Of a stretch of DNA of 64,000 bases, positions 11,219-26,200 are shown one piece after another; position 1 is the stretch's first letter; each line of letters begins with the position of its first letter. Under the pieces are notes generated by a model. It did no database searches and was not told the DNA's origin. It saw only the letters and a program-made list of their open reading frames with translations. Origin of the DNA: Asterias amurensis (taxonomy: Eukaryota > Echinodermata > Asteroidea > Forcipulatida > Asteriidae). The stretch spans positions 496,001 to 560,000 of the forward strand of contig NC_092663.1 of NCBI RefSeq assembly GCF_032118995.1, given 5' to 3'. A program made the translations under genes and the position numbers.

Positions 11219-14200
11219 GTGAGTACTCCAAATATTTTATGTAAATTGTAAAAGATTAATTAAGGAATAATACTTATTGAACTGACAGTGAGTCAGTGAC
11301 ATCCTGTTTATTTTCATGATTTTTACAAACTTGAACTGAAACATTCTTTTTTATGGGTTCCTCTACAGTACACTACAGTCTACACTTTCACTCCCTGTTT
11401 ACATATTATTATTATTTGTAGGAAAAGTTTCCGTATGGCGCCACCACTTTTTCATTCGATTTGAAATAATATATTATCTAACTTACCACAATGAGATATC
11501 CCTTTTTGTAAAAATGAGTGAAAAAGTGGTGGCGCCATACGGAAAGTTATCCTTTAGTTTATTAATTTTTTTTTTTTTTTGGGGGGGGGTAAGCATTGAA
11601 ATGGGAAAAGTTTCCGTATGGCGCCACCACTTTTTCATTCGAAATAAAATTATATAGTATCTAATTTACCTGTTTGATATATCCCTTTTTGTAAAAATGA
11701 GTGAAAAAGTGGTGGCGCCATACGGAATGTTATCCTTGAAATGTTCCCTTTATTTTACCATTTTGCTTATTTGCCGAAAGACACTGGGATGGTAAAGGGG
11801 GCTTAAAATTAAAAATTCAGCAAAATCAGTCAAGCGGAAATTGCGATACACTTATGAATAATGAGGCGATGTACACATCTGAACAGATTTAGTAATTTTT
11901 TTTAAGCTTTAAAATGTTGTTTATTAAAATAAAATTACTAAAGCAGCTACCCCAAAAAATAATAAACAGTTTATAAAAGGTCTTTGTATATAAAATATAT
12001 AATAATTACAACATTTGAAGATATTACAAGTCCTCATATAATTTTGATTTCATCCAGGCAGTCCTGTATTTTACTAACTGTCTATTAAATATCCAATAAC
12101 TTACTGACCAGCTTCAAATGTTTTGTGCGAGTCGAACGAACAGTTCTTTGTTTACAGTTTGTGGTGTTGGTGTTTACCTCAATCCACTCAATGTCTTTAG
12201 GCCCTATTGTATTATCATGAAAATTACCAAAAACCCCTTTTTCACATAAAGACTCTGATGTTTACACTTTTTTTCTAAATTTGTAGCCTTCGGTTAAAAA
12301 GAAAAAATTTACTTTTTTTTCCAATTTGCTAATTGATTGATTTCAACTACGTGTATAGCAAGCAGGGTTCTTGAGATAAACTGTACTGTCACTTTACTGT
12401 TAAATTTTACTTTTTAAAACCAACTTATACAAAATAATTTGAAATAATGCCATCCTCATTTTACACACTCTACCAATTGAGTCATCTAGCCCCAATATTA
12501 GGGGTCTTCTTTTGAATACATTTCTTTGTTAAATTGTTTGAGGATGTAACGTAATTAGTTGTTACATGTAATTCATGTTTCAAACAACAAAAGCTTTTAT
12601 TGCATCAAATTAACTTGTGTTGAATATTTTTTTACACTGTATCCTCAAACAAGTTCATTCAATTGAAGCAATGTTTTTTTTAACAGTCATATTAAAAACT
12701 CATTAGGCAAAGACAAAATATCATTTTAACAAAATAAACAAAAATTGTGACAATTCCCGTTTTTTGAATTTCAAAGAAAGAAACAGGTGTATGCATTTAA
12801 AGTCACCAGGAAATAGATTTTTTTTTTTTCAAACATTAGAGTATATGTTTCTGAACAATAAAATAATTTTTTTAGTAATTGTTTTTAACGATTTATATGT
12901 TTTTAACAAATAAAAAAGGTTGTGTGGGGGATGACTTCGCCTACCCCTATTGTGACGTCAATCGAGGCAGACTTTGCCTCGATCGAACATCGAACACACA
13001 TACGTGCAAGTACATTCATGTCCTAGTTCATGTAGTTGTGAGTTTGTACGTTTCGAAAAAGTTTTTTTTCTTGCATTTTTTCGGCAATGTCGACCAGGTG
13101 TATTGCTGCTGGATGCAGCATAACAACTAAAGATGGGGTCAGTTTGCAAGTCTTTTCCAGCGCTGTGCAGCAAACACTTTGAGCCATCGTGCTTCGAGAA
13201 TCCAGAATACACTACACATTTTGATATGAAGAGAAAAGTTCTTATGAGAAAAGTTCTTTTCTAAAAACATGATGCCATCCCATCATTTTTTTTTCAGCAA
13301 GTGGGGAAGTCGAAGAAGGTACCTGAAAGACGTAACAAATCTGAAGGAGCATTTGCCTAATGTGAATAAAATCAGGTGTTGTTTCAACTTTGAGGGCATG
13401 TTTTTAGCTTGCACCAAGCGCCACTATCTTGTGTTGGTACTGCATGCGATTCATCGCGCCTCGATTGATGTCTTGAAACAGCACCCTATCGGGTCCGGCT
13501 TATTTTCAAGTTTGTAAATAACATGGAAACTAATTTTGTAAACCTTAGTTTATTGTTTGTTCATATTCCACTCATCAAAACACTATTTTAGTGACAAAAG
13601 CTTTGTTTTGACAAAATACCACTTCCAGGTGACTTTAACTGTTTGTTAACAAATTTGCTTCATTTTAAATGTGCAAATACATACGTATAACTTTGAGGCC
13701 ACAACAGACTTTCACATGGTGTACACTTGATTGAATTGAAACCACTGGTCATAAATCAATGTACATCATGGTACAGTTTATTTGTCAGTAATTAAGTGTT
13801 TTCTTAACCATTTTCTTTCATTTTTATCCAATGGGAGACTTTCAGGACGCTTGGTGGCAGCAGACTTGCCAGGTAAAATCCATTGTTCTCGGTAATGTGC
13901 GCATGCTCAGAACTATGTGAACAATGGACATTTAACTGGTAAGTCTGCTGCCACCAGCACCACCCCAACTCATTTAGAGGTAGTCATTACATGTACATGT
14001 ACACTTAATGTACATGTACATGGTGTTACTGCAAACCTTTCCATATTCGTATTGCCACCATGCAAAGTTTAAAATCTTACTTAGCCTAGTAGTAGAACTT
14101 ATAGACTGAAAATTGTAGGTTGCAGGATCCTTTCATTCTATGTACGCATTGATGAAAGGATTCGGGTACTTTTTCAAAATGTCAAGATTTACATTAAACT

Positions 14201-17200
14201 TACAGGGTTTGAAGATAATGATAGTGGAAAGCTTCCCTTCAAATATTACTAACTTAGGTTGTGTACTTTTTGAGAAATGAGTAAAACAAGTAACAAATAA
14301 TTTTTGTCTCAGGAAGACGAAAATTATTTTAGCATGTAAAATCCCATTAACCATACAGTTATGATATTATACCAAAACCAAAGCATAACTGGTTCAAATA
14401 CGTTTTTACCTGCTAAAACTGAGACGAAAATTATTTGTTTTACTCATTTCTCAAAAACTACAGCACCTCAATAAGTAAAATTTCAAGGTACGCTTTCTAC
14501 TATCATAATCTTCAAACTGTGTAAGTTTAATGTAAATCTATGGATATTGTGTTTTGTGTTAGGAAAAAGTACATTAGACTATAGAGAAACAATCTGATGT
14601 TGTTGTACACTCGGTGCATACAAACTGTACAAGGAAGATACCTACTGCACCAAGACCGAGAGAGATCACTGTTGCCAAATTTGGTGATGCCACATGCAGT
14701 GAAGTTCTTGTATTGAGTGAATGGCATGTATGCTGTACATGTAACATCACTTCATACTGGATTAATATGCTGGCAAGGTCTTCAGGTTTTGTTTTTTCTT
14801 GCTCAGTGGTGTTATTGTTGGTCTTAAAGGCAGTGGACACTATTAATTATCAGTATAAAACCTTACTTGGTAAAGAGTAATGGGGAGAGGTTGATAGTAT
14901 ATATTATTAAACATTGTGAGAAATGGCACCCTCAGAAGTAATGTAGTTTTCAAGAAAGAAGTAATTTTCCATGAATTTGATTTTAAGCAGAATTAGATTT
15001 TGAGTCTCGAAATTAGGCATCTTGAAAGCACACAACTTCGAGTGACAAAGGTGTTTTTTCTTTCATTATTATCTCGCAACTTCGACAATCAATTGAGCTC
15101 AAATTTCACAGGTTTGTTATGTTTCAGATAGACCAAGTGAGAAGACCAGTCATTTACCAATAGTGTCCAGTATCTTTAAGGTTTATAAGATTATGTTACT
15201 TGATTTATTCTGGAGGGTTGTCTTTGGATTTAAACAAAGTGAAACTTCTGTACACCACGCTATGTTTATTGGATTGCTCATATTTATAACCCCATAAAAC
15301 TAGTTATTATAAAACAATAGATTAGTATGCAACGAGGAAGGGTATGGGCTTGTTTGGTGAATTTGTGTGATAGCCTGATGGCAAGCAATTGCTTGCACAT
15401 TCACCAGATGGCTGCATGATCGACTGAAGGTTTTGGGAATGATAGATCACCCATTAGTGAAGTGTGTTCTGGGAACCGTGTGACGGACTCAGAGGTCTGG
15501 CGTAGTACGGTACTCAGAGCTCCGGATTACCAAATGCGGTAATATTACGTCATGCCATGCCTGCGCACACCAAGCGAAAGTAGTCGATTTTAGTGCTGTC
15601 CTGAGTCGACCAAATGTTTCGCTCTACTCGTAGCTAGCTGTCATGGCGGCGTTCATAAGTAAATCGTGTGGTGTGCACAAGTGGAGCGTCTACGACAGTA
15701 TTGCAAAAAAAGTAATCACATAATAAAGTGTTTGAGGAGTGGGAATTACAAAGAAGGTTCTTCTGAAAGCCAGAACAGAAGAGGGTTTTGGGTTGCCTGT
15801 TGAAAAAGCACTCGTACATTAACTAAACAGGTCTCGAAGATTTATTCGATCAGAGATCTGAGAATGTGATTACTGCGTGCTGAAATGCCTGGTGGCGTCA
15901 CCCGGAGCTCTGAGTACGCCGGACGGCTGAGGCCGCGACACCAGGTTTGACACAAATGCTGTGTCCAACTTAAATAATGTGAAGGTCATAAAAAATTCAC
16001 AGACTATCATTCATAAAGCAATGGTTTGAAGAGTCTTCATATACAGTTTCAGCCGTACACTGTATTGTATGCACAATAGAACACACCTTTCGTATTTGTT
16101 GTCAATGAACCACCAACAACACAACAAAACGTAAAATATGTACTGTAGCACTTCCTGTGTGGTTAAACCAGACTGATTCAAGACAATGGCACTATGAGCT
16201 TTAAGTTTCCCATCATAGATTTCACCCTTGTTTGTGCAGTACAAACATTACATTAGTCATGGTTTTAACCATTACTCTATTTAAAAAGCAAAAAATAATG
16301 GAGGTTGAAAAATTTAATGTTTAATGCAGGCTAAATTGAGCCTCATTGGTATTTGTATTACGACATATCAAAATCTAAATTGCCCATTTTAGTAATTGCT
16401 GTTAAAATTTGTTAGTCTGTACTTAATCTTAAAGGATAACATTCCAAAAGGAGATATTATATATTAGATGTGAAATTGATTCAGAAATGAATACAAAATA
16501 GCAATCACTGCATGTCATGTACTTGCACAGTACGTGTATTTCTATTTAGACAGATGTGTATGGTCAGATACCCATCAAAATATGCACGGTTCACAATGAC
16601 ATGTTAGTCATGCAGTGGAGGGTGGCAGCGCACGCATCATGAAGAAAGGAAGCCTTTCTGTAAAATACTGCATAAAGTATTCACATTATGCATAGGCCAT
16701 AATATTGTTAAAGGCTGTGTAATGAGATGATGATTTAGATCTGAGACTCTTGAGTTGATTGGGCATAAATGGCATAAATAAGAGGATTGGTTGAGTGTAT
16801 GACTCGATGGTGACTGTAATAAACTTTAAGTCTGTTTGCTGGACAAACGATAAGCTAAAGATATACGAGTGCAAAATTTATCATTAGCAGTTTCTACGTT
16901 CACAGTGATTAACTGTTTGCTTTCTTTAAGCTATAACACCTTGAGGCCCGTTTCTTACTTCCTTTAACTGGGTGTGGCTGTCTTAAGTGCTATTCACACG
17001 ACAGAAATTTAACTGGGGTCCCTTGCTTTATTGTGACATGGTTTGAACTGTAGCAATGCTTGAAAATATTTCACAAGAGAACTTTGACAGTAGATACAAT
17101 GTTGTTCTTTCACACGAGGAACATTTTGTAAAATTTTACAACCATGCTACAGTCATGGAGGCTACCTCCATGCTACAATGTAGCAAGGGACCCTTGCTAA

Positions 17201-20200
17201 AGTGCTCTCGTGTGAAAGGGGCTTTATACGAGTATGGATAGCCCCATGGTATGAGTCAGACTACATGTACAGGATACCTAGAAAATGATTGTAGGTGACT
17301 CAGAGATTATTCAAGAATGACAGTTATTTTACAACATCCAAGCTACAACTAGCAAGGGAGCCTTGCTAAAGTGCTCTCATGTGAAGGGCCTTTTTATGAA
17401 TGTGGATAGCCCCATGGTATGAGTCAGACTATGTACAGGATACCTAGAAAATGAAAGAAAATACCTAGAACATGTAAGTGACTCGGAGATTATACCAAGA
17501 ATGACAGTTATTTTGATTATTTTTAATCTGAGACATCAGAAGTATTTCGAGCTTCTTCTCCTGAGCAAGTTGGAAAATATAGTCATATCAAACTACATCC
17601 TACTGGATGGATTAAGGAAATCAGCTTTCTCCAGAAGACGATCAGAGCATACTGATTGAAACGTCGAGTTGAAACAACAGTTCTTTTGAGAACCCCCCCC
17701 CCAACTCATTATATATTGTATTTCCACCATTCAAAGTTTCAAATCCTATATAAGAAAACCTTGTCTAAACGTACATTTTTCAATTCAAAGATCTAGTTTT
17801 TTGTAAGATTTGTATATAATTGAATTGTCATTATTTAGCATGCTTGTCTCAGAGGGAAGGTGCTTCTGTTCACCCAAGTTGATAGAAACGTGACACAGTG
17901 TATACAACACATTCCAGAAAGCCTAGTGACATTAGTAACACAATTATGACTCACAACTATTTATCAAAATTACATTTTAAATTGTATTCTTTACTGATTA
18001 GAAATTTATAAATGTTCACATTCCTTTTGCTGTATTAACCACCTGGCCATATAAAATATGTATTGATTTCTTCTACCCAATGGTGCACTGTGCACTGCTG
18101 TGGTTATACATAAATGTATGTAGGATAGGTTGGTCGGTGGCGTTGGTAAGTTTTAGGCCTTGCGCTTTACAGCTTTTTAAAAAGTAGCCCACCAGGCTAT
18201 TAAACTGCCATTTCACTTTCTGCAAAGAAGCTGAATGCAGCCCAGATTGAAACATGTTTTGCCACAAATCTTTCTGATTTATTCATGTTAGGATCACAAC
18301 CAGTTTTATGGTCAATTACATTTACACACTGTATCCAAAATAAATTCATAAGGACGTCAGACAGTTTCGCTATTCCTATTGGTGGAGAGCGCGTCACGTG
18401 GGTGTGTACAATGTATGAACCTTTGTTTATGACCAGTAAAAAGTGTTGAAACATGGGCGTGACACGCGAGCTTGCACCTCTTCTTATAAGACAGTTTCTT
18501 CGTTCCCATTGGTCGAGAGCAATGGCTGAAACAGTTGTGCTACATCACGCGATAAACGCGGCATTCCCTTATAAGGAGTTGTTTACGCGAAGGCGGCGGA
18601 GGGCTTTACCATTTCATAGCTAGATCTTTGTCTTTTTGATTGGAGGATACAACTTTTAAAATAAACAAAGCGTAGGCCAACAATTTTTTATTGTGAAATT
18701 ACACCCGTTTCTTTTGGGTCAGCCTGTGAGATCAAGAATGTGTTGGATTCAACAGTGACAATGTGCGTTCTGTCCAGCGTTTTAGAGACACCCTGACGCC
18801 TAATGTGTGCCTTGCATGTATTAACACTGCTGCGTTACCAAACACACGCGCACGCAGTGATGTATTTACTCCGCGTGCAAGAGTACTTTTCGGATGAAAC
18901 GAAAAATGCACGGTGAGTGACTGGGCTTGCAATAGTACTTTTATTTGCCATCACGTGACATACAATCCTCCAATCAAATGGCAAGGATCTGCTTGGGTCT
19001 TGTATAAAATGTAATAATGAACCCTGTCACATGAGCAGCAGTTAACTCTTTACTTCTGAATGATTCGATTACAATAACATGTAGGAGGATTGGTGTATAA
19101 ACCGACCTCTTCTGTTAGAGTTATCTTCAAAGTTATTTCAAATTATTTCAACACATTGTACAGTTACAGACAAATGTTTGAAGGGTGATTAACGGTGTGT
19201 GTCTTATCTACTATTCAGAATTCTTGCTGGAGCGCCAACATATGATGATCCAGATGCACTGGTAGCTAAGACTGGTGCTGTCTTCAAGTGTCCTCTGAGT
19301 ACATACGTAGATGATTGTCAAGATATGAATCTAGATATTACAGGTAACTATAATAATCTAGTATATATAGCGAACAATTGTTGTGCAAGTTTAACTTTAA
19401 TGTTTTTTCTCAAATTTTGATATATTCGTAGTAAAAACAGTTGTATTTTACTCTTTGTGCATGTGCATGCGCACTTCGGCTTTGGTCGCCATGTTTGCAT
19501 TTTTAATAAACCAATAATAATAAACTTACAGGTTTAAAGGGTCTATGTATTTGTGTTGCACAAAAAACACAATGTCTACAGATTTACAGTAAACTCACCA
19601 CTGTTTGAAGATAATGATGGTAGAATATCCCTGAAAATATTACTTGCTGAGGTGCTTTAGTTTTTTGAGAAATGAGTTAAACAATGTCATAAATAAAGAA
19701 AATTGATCAGTGATCATGAGACAAAAATTATTTTAGCATGTAAAACATTTTTGCATGACATTGTTTTACTCATTTCTCAAAAACTACAGCACCTCAGCAC
19801 CTAAAATTTTAAGATACGCTTTTTACTATCATTATCTTCAAACAGTGTAAGTTTAGTGTAAATCTGTGGACATTGTCTTTTGTGTACCCAAATCCTTTAA
19901 AGGCACAGGACACTTTTGGTGATTATTCAAAATATATATTAGCATCAAAAACTTACTTGTTAACAAGCAAAGGAGAGCTGTTGCTAGTATAAAACATTAT
20001 GAGAAATGACTTCTTCTGGAGAAAGGGCTCTTTTCTCACAAAAATATTTAAATCTGAAAGCGACTTCACGCCCTGAAGCCTTTTTTCAGGCATCTGAAAG
20101 CACACAAAATTGTGCAACAAGGGTGTTTTTTCTTTCAATATTTTCTTGCAACCTTAATGACCAGATACACCAAGAGAGAATTCTGCACAGTGTTTGACAA

Positions 20201-23200
20201 GTAAACAACTTTTCCAGTCCAGCAGTGTCTTTAACAACTGTATAATGCCATCTGGTGATAGGCCATGAAAGTGCATTTATGAACATCTAGTTTCATACTT
20301 ATTGTATGTCAAAAATACTATTATTTTTTTTTACTTTTGTCTATAGGCAATGATGCCACTGAGAATAAAACAGACCAATGGCTTGGTGTAACAGTGAGAA
20401 GCCAGGGGCAAGGTGGAAGAGTTGCTGTAAGTAGTTAAAAACATGAATCAAATTAAACCTGCATCAGGGATAAAGTATATTTACTTTGGTTTAGAGTAGA
20501 TGGATTGCAATACGCGTCATCGACTGCCATCTTTGATGTATTTTACACATGAAATGTGCGCGAGAGTCACACGCAGCGCGTAGACGTGTGCACTTTTCTT
20601 ATGTAAAATGCATCAACGATGGCGGTCCGTGACGCGTACTGCAATCCATCTATTGTGAGCTTGTATTGTAAGGTTGTGGGCTCAAATTTGCCTGTGATTG
20701 ATACACATCGGTGTATGGTTCAACCCAAATTAATATTCTTTATCCCTGATGCAAATTTAACATACTATAAATTGTTGTGGTAGCCGCTGTTAAAATATAG
20801 GATCGAAACTGCCTTTAGCAATCTCGGTGGTCTAGTTGGTAAAGACACTGCTCTAGAATTGCAAATGTCGTGGGTTTGAATCCCACCTGAGTAATATGCC
20901 TTTGATATTGTTCACAGAACTCTGGAAAGTACTGAGTATACAATGCTTAAATACACACATTGGTGTAAGGGTAAACCAAAATTAGCATAATTAACTTAAT
21001 AGCAGACAAAACTTTGACAGGGGCTGATTCACTTGGTATTTGAGAGGTTTTGTAAGTCTATGGATACACTATACAGATACAGATACGTCGACACGTTGTG
21101 TGTTCATGTGACGCGCATCTGCGACTATCGTATTTTGCACACACGTTAGCAATGGATATAGGAGCTCACGACGTAGAAAAACGGAAACTGTTTTGCAGAC
21201 TTTAAGTTGTCTTTTAGTCCCAGATCAAAAACATTTTTCTCGGAATTGCTTGCACTGGTGTCGTGCTTGATATACGTAAGATAGAAAATTGTTAGTCATT
21301 TGCAAGCAAAACGATGATAAAATGCAGTGTATAAAACATGGGGTCTCTATCGGTCATGCTTGTCAGAAAAACACTCATGATGAATGCAAACGCCCTCCCA
21401 AGTGACACATACCTATAGTTTGCGAAACAAAATCCAATACGCAGCTGACATGAACGCAAACAGTCATCATATCCGTACCAGTATCCGCACGCTTGCGAAA
21501 CCTCTATATTGTTACTATGTACCTCACTCTTACAACGTATGTATTTTAAAACTGTTCATTCATGACTTGTATCCACTTCATACCAAATACAGACTTGTGC
21601 TCATCGCTACAAAGTGTTGTCTTCTGACAAGATAAGTGGTCTTGGAAAATGTTACTTGAGGATGAATGATCTTACAGAAGACTTATCCATACCTGGAGCT
21701 TGGACTATGTGCAGAAATATGGAACTTGGAAAGAAGAAATTTGGTTACTGCCAGGCTGGAACTGGCTTCTACATCTCACAGGTAAAGTTAGTAGGCCATC
21801 CTACATGTAACTGAAATATACATGTATGACCCCACTAGAGTAATGAATCACAGAAGTGGAAGGTTGAATATATGATCCCACTAGAGTAATGAATCACAGA
21901 AGTGGAAGGTTGAATTTCTAACTCTTTGGTTCTTTCAAAAACATTTTCTATGATTTAGCAGACATTAACAACCGGTTGTAAATATTTTACTGCTACACTG
22001 TGTTTGGGGTTGAATAAAATACAATACAATACAATACAATGGGCTTTTGTATAGCGCCATTTCATTTAGACCACAGCGTTTTAGACGTACAAAAGCAATG
22101 CAAATATTACAACAAATGAACAAAAAAGCAATAAACAGAACATAAAGAAGAAAAAGATGGATTTGAACAAACCACCTCCAGATTAACTTTCCAGTGCTCT
22201 ACCAACTGAGCTATCAAGCCATTTAACTTAACAAACAAACAAACAAACAAACAAACAAACAAACAAACAAACAAACAAACAAACAAACAAACAAACAAAC
22301 AAACAAACAAACAAACAAACAAACAAACAAACAAACAAACAAACAAACAAACAAACAAACAAACAAACAAACAAACAAACAAACAATTAATTAAACAAAC
22401 AAACAAACAAACAAACAAACAAATAGTAATAAATACCTTTCGGGTATCCACAATGTGTTTAATTTTAAAACCTCGCCTTGAAATCAATTCAAATATTTCA
22501 GAGGGAGCCGTTTCTCACAATGTTTTAAACTATTAACCTCTCCCCATTACCGTTACCAATAGTGTCCATGGTTCACTTTGAAAAAGTACCCAAATCCTTC
22601 AAGGTCAATATTTAATTCTGTAGTCATAAATAATAACATTATTCATAAATAAATTCATAAATACAGTTTCACCATTCCTATTGTTGGAGAGCGCGCCACA
22701 TGGGTGTGTATAAACCTTTGTTTATGACCAGTAAACAGTGTTGAAACATGGGCGTGACACGCAAGCTTGCACCTGTGCTTATAAGACAGTTTCTTCATTC
22801 CTATTGGTCGAGAGTAACGGCCGGGACAGTGCCACATCACGCAATATGCGCGACGCGCACAGCACTCCGTTATAAGGAGTTGTTTACCCGAGGGCCTTAC
22901 CATTTCATAGCTGGAGGGGTGTTGTGTTGAAAAAAATCATAAAACAATTATAATTTTTGCATTTATTTCAGTGTTGCTGTTTTTTGACCGAAAATGTATT
23001 TATGAATGGGACTCAAAGTGTGTTGAATCGGTTTTCAAATGGTGGTTTAAACCCCCAAGGCCTGGTTCTTGATAATTTACCTCAACTTTGTCTCGGTAAT
23101 ATTATCAAGAACCAGGCCTCGTTGGGTTTAAACCATTAGTTGAAAACCTCTTGACCACACATTGATTCCCTTAGTTGAAAACCTCTTGACCACACATTGA

Positions 23201-26200
23201 GTCCCTTAGTTGAAAACCTCTTGACCACACATTGAGTCCCTTAGTTGAAAACCTCTTGACCACACATTGATTCCCTTAGTTGAAAACCTCTTGACCACAC
23301 ATTGAGTCCCTTAGTTGAAAACCTCTTGACCACACATTGAGTCCCTTAGTTGAAAACCTCTTGACCACACATTGAGTCCCTTAGTTGAAAACCTCTTGAC
23401 CACACATTGATTCCCTTAGTTGAAAACCTCTTGACCACACATTGAGTCCCTTAGTTGAAAACCTCTTGACCACACATTGAGTCCCTTAGTTGAAAACCTC
23501 TTGACCACACATTGATTCCCTTAGTTGAAAACCTCTTGACCACACATTGATTCCCTTAGTTGAAAACCTCTTCACCACACATTGATTCCCTTAGTTGAAA
23601 ACCTCTTGACCAAACATTGATTCCCTTATTGAAAACCTCTTGACCACACATTGATTCCCTTAGTTGAAAACCTCTTGACCACACATTGATTCCCTTAGTT
23701 GAAAACCTCTTCACCACACATTGATTGCCTTAGTTGAAAACCTCTTCATCACACATTGATTCCCTTAGTTGAAAACCTCTTCACCACACATTGATTGCCT
23801 TAGTTGAAAACCTCTTCACCACACATTGATTCCCTTAGTTGAAAACCTCTTGACCACACATTGATTCCCTTAGTTGAAAACCTCTTCACCACACATTGAT
23901 TGCCTTAGTTGAAAACCTCTTCACCACACATTGATTGCCTTAGTTGAAAACCTCTTCATCACACATTGATTCCCTTAGTTGAAAACCTCTTCACCACACA
24001 TTGATTGCCTTAGTTGAAAACCTCTTCACCACACATTGATTGCCTTAGTTGAAAACCTCTTCACCACACATTGATTGCCTTATTGAAAACCTCTTGACCA
24101 CACATTGATTGCCTTAGTTGAAAACCTCTTCATCACACATTGATTGCCTTAGTTGAAAACCTCTTCACCACACATTGATTGCCTTATTGAAAACCTCTTG
24201 ACCACACATTGATTCCCTTCGTTGAAAACCTCTTCACCACACATTGATTCCCTTATTGAAACAGAAAGAAGAAGGTATAGCAGGGGAGTTCATAGCAGGC
24301 ATACCAGGAGCCGGTGATTGGAGAGGAGGAATCTTTACTACGACTGTCCCTGATGAAGATGAAATCAATCCTGATTTAAGACGCACAGCATTGGATGACG
24401 AGTCAGCTGGAGTCGGTCTCAACAGCTATCTAGGTAAGTCTAAATTGTTCTCTTAAAGGGTAAATTTTTTTAAAACACAAAACATAATGTCCACAGATTT
24501 ACATCAAACTCACACAGTTTGAAAACAATGAGGATAGAAGGCTTCCCTGAAAATAGTACTTGCTGAGGTGATGTATTTTTTGAGAAATGAGTAAATCAAG
24601 TCACAAAAGGTCAAGTGTATTTCACGAGTTAGCAGGGAATTTTAGCTTCTGTGCTTGCGTACTCCATGTAACTAGGCATTCTACGCTTACACAGCTAGCG
24701 CAAAACTTTGCCACTTGCACATAAGCGGAAAATTCTGATCGTAAGCGCAGAATTCCGTGGTAAGCAGGGCCATGAAATTGGGCCCAGATGTTTAACCACA
24801 TAGACAACTGATGAATTATACACATTCTGTTAAGATGTAAACATTTCCTTCATTACCATCTTTTGTTCTTACAAGGTTTACTACACATGTTCTTTTCTGT
24901 ATTACTGGTGATGTTTATGACATAGGAGTAACTATAAATATGAATAGTAAACTTGTGGGTACAACCATGAGTAAAATATCTTTTGAAGGAGTGGTGGCTC
25001 TGAAAAGAGCCGGTTTGGTCTTGACGTTTTATGACATAGCTTTAACTTTTACAGGTTTCTCAGTCACATCTGGTAAATTTGGGGACAAATTTATGGTTGC
25101 GTCTGGTGCTCCGAGACACAATGCTATAGGAGCGGTCGTTATGATTTCAAAGCATTTCGGTGGCTTGAGACAGGAATACGTTCTTAAAGGAGAGCAACCC
25201 GCAGAGTCTTTTGGTTACGAAGTTTGCTCTGCAGACTTAGACGGAGATGGGTAAGTCAAAAAATATAATACATGTTGCAAGACAGGTTCTCAAAAGAACA
25301 TAATCTACCCATTAAGTAGATACACACATGGTGTAACCGCAAACCTATTATACTTTTAATGTCATTCAATCTTTGTGTTACAAAAACCAAAGAGATTTCC
25401 ACATGGTGTTACCGTAACCTCTCTTACATGTAGTTATACTTCCACCATGCAAAGTTGCAAATTCTACTTAAAGACCTTTCTTTTGTTGATAAACGAACAA
25501 TCCCCTTTGTAGGCATGGAGGGCCGATTGTTTGTAAAACACTCAATCGTAATAACAGATGTTTTAACCAAAATCACGATTTCTGCAAACTTTAAATTAAA
25601 TGAAATAACTCCCATTATTAGTTGTTTTGCTTTCATCAGAATCAGCACAATATTTGAATGTTTGTGCAACATTGTTACAAACATTAATAATAACAATAAT
25701 GATACTAATAATATCAAAGTCCTATATATCGCACGTATCTACCAAACAAGGTACTCAAGGCACGGAGTATACAAACTTTCAGAAAGATAGGTTATTACAG
25801 TGATGAATTCTGAGACCCAATTATTTTGCACTTATACTAATAAATATTTTGGGTAATTACCAATAGTGTCCACTGCCTTTAAGTATTTGATTCTGTTTTG
25901 TAAATGTTACAGTTTTGATGATTTGATTGTTGGAGCACCTATATACTACAATAGAAGTACTGAAGCAGGAGGTCGTGTTTATATCTATCTCAATAAGTAT
26001 CAGAACGTAAGTACATAACTGGCTGACGTGAAGAGTCTTTTTGGTAAGGGTTAGATATTTTATAACATTACCAACAATTTAAATTACATTGCAAATGACG
26101 AGGATTAAAGTCACCTGGAAATATAATTCATTTTCGGCAAACATTAGAGTATATGTTAATGAACAATAAAATAATTTTTTGAGTAATTGATTGGAACGAT

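Noticed and set aside
18732-18932. 66-codon minus-strand frame after repeat Q
   Set aside because: No domain, CpG-rich non-conserved stretch, no splice context.
22107-22487. Long minus-strand open frame rich in CLFV repeats
   Set aside because: It is only the (AAAC)n microsatellite read as codons.
23136-24259. CRISPR-like regular repeat array
   Set aside because: Head-to-tail 35-bp units with no unique spacers, in an animal intron; a minisatellite.
24940-25254. Start codon before integrin exon 6 as an alternative start
   Set aside because: The frame simply reads through the intron end into exon 6; the acceptor and phase show a normal internal exon.
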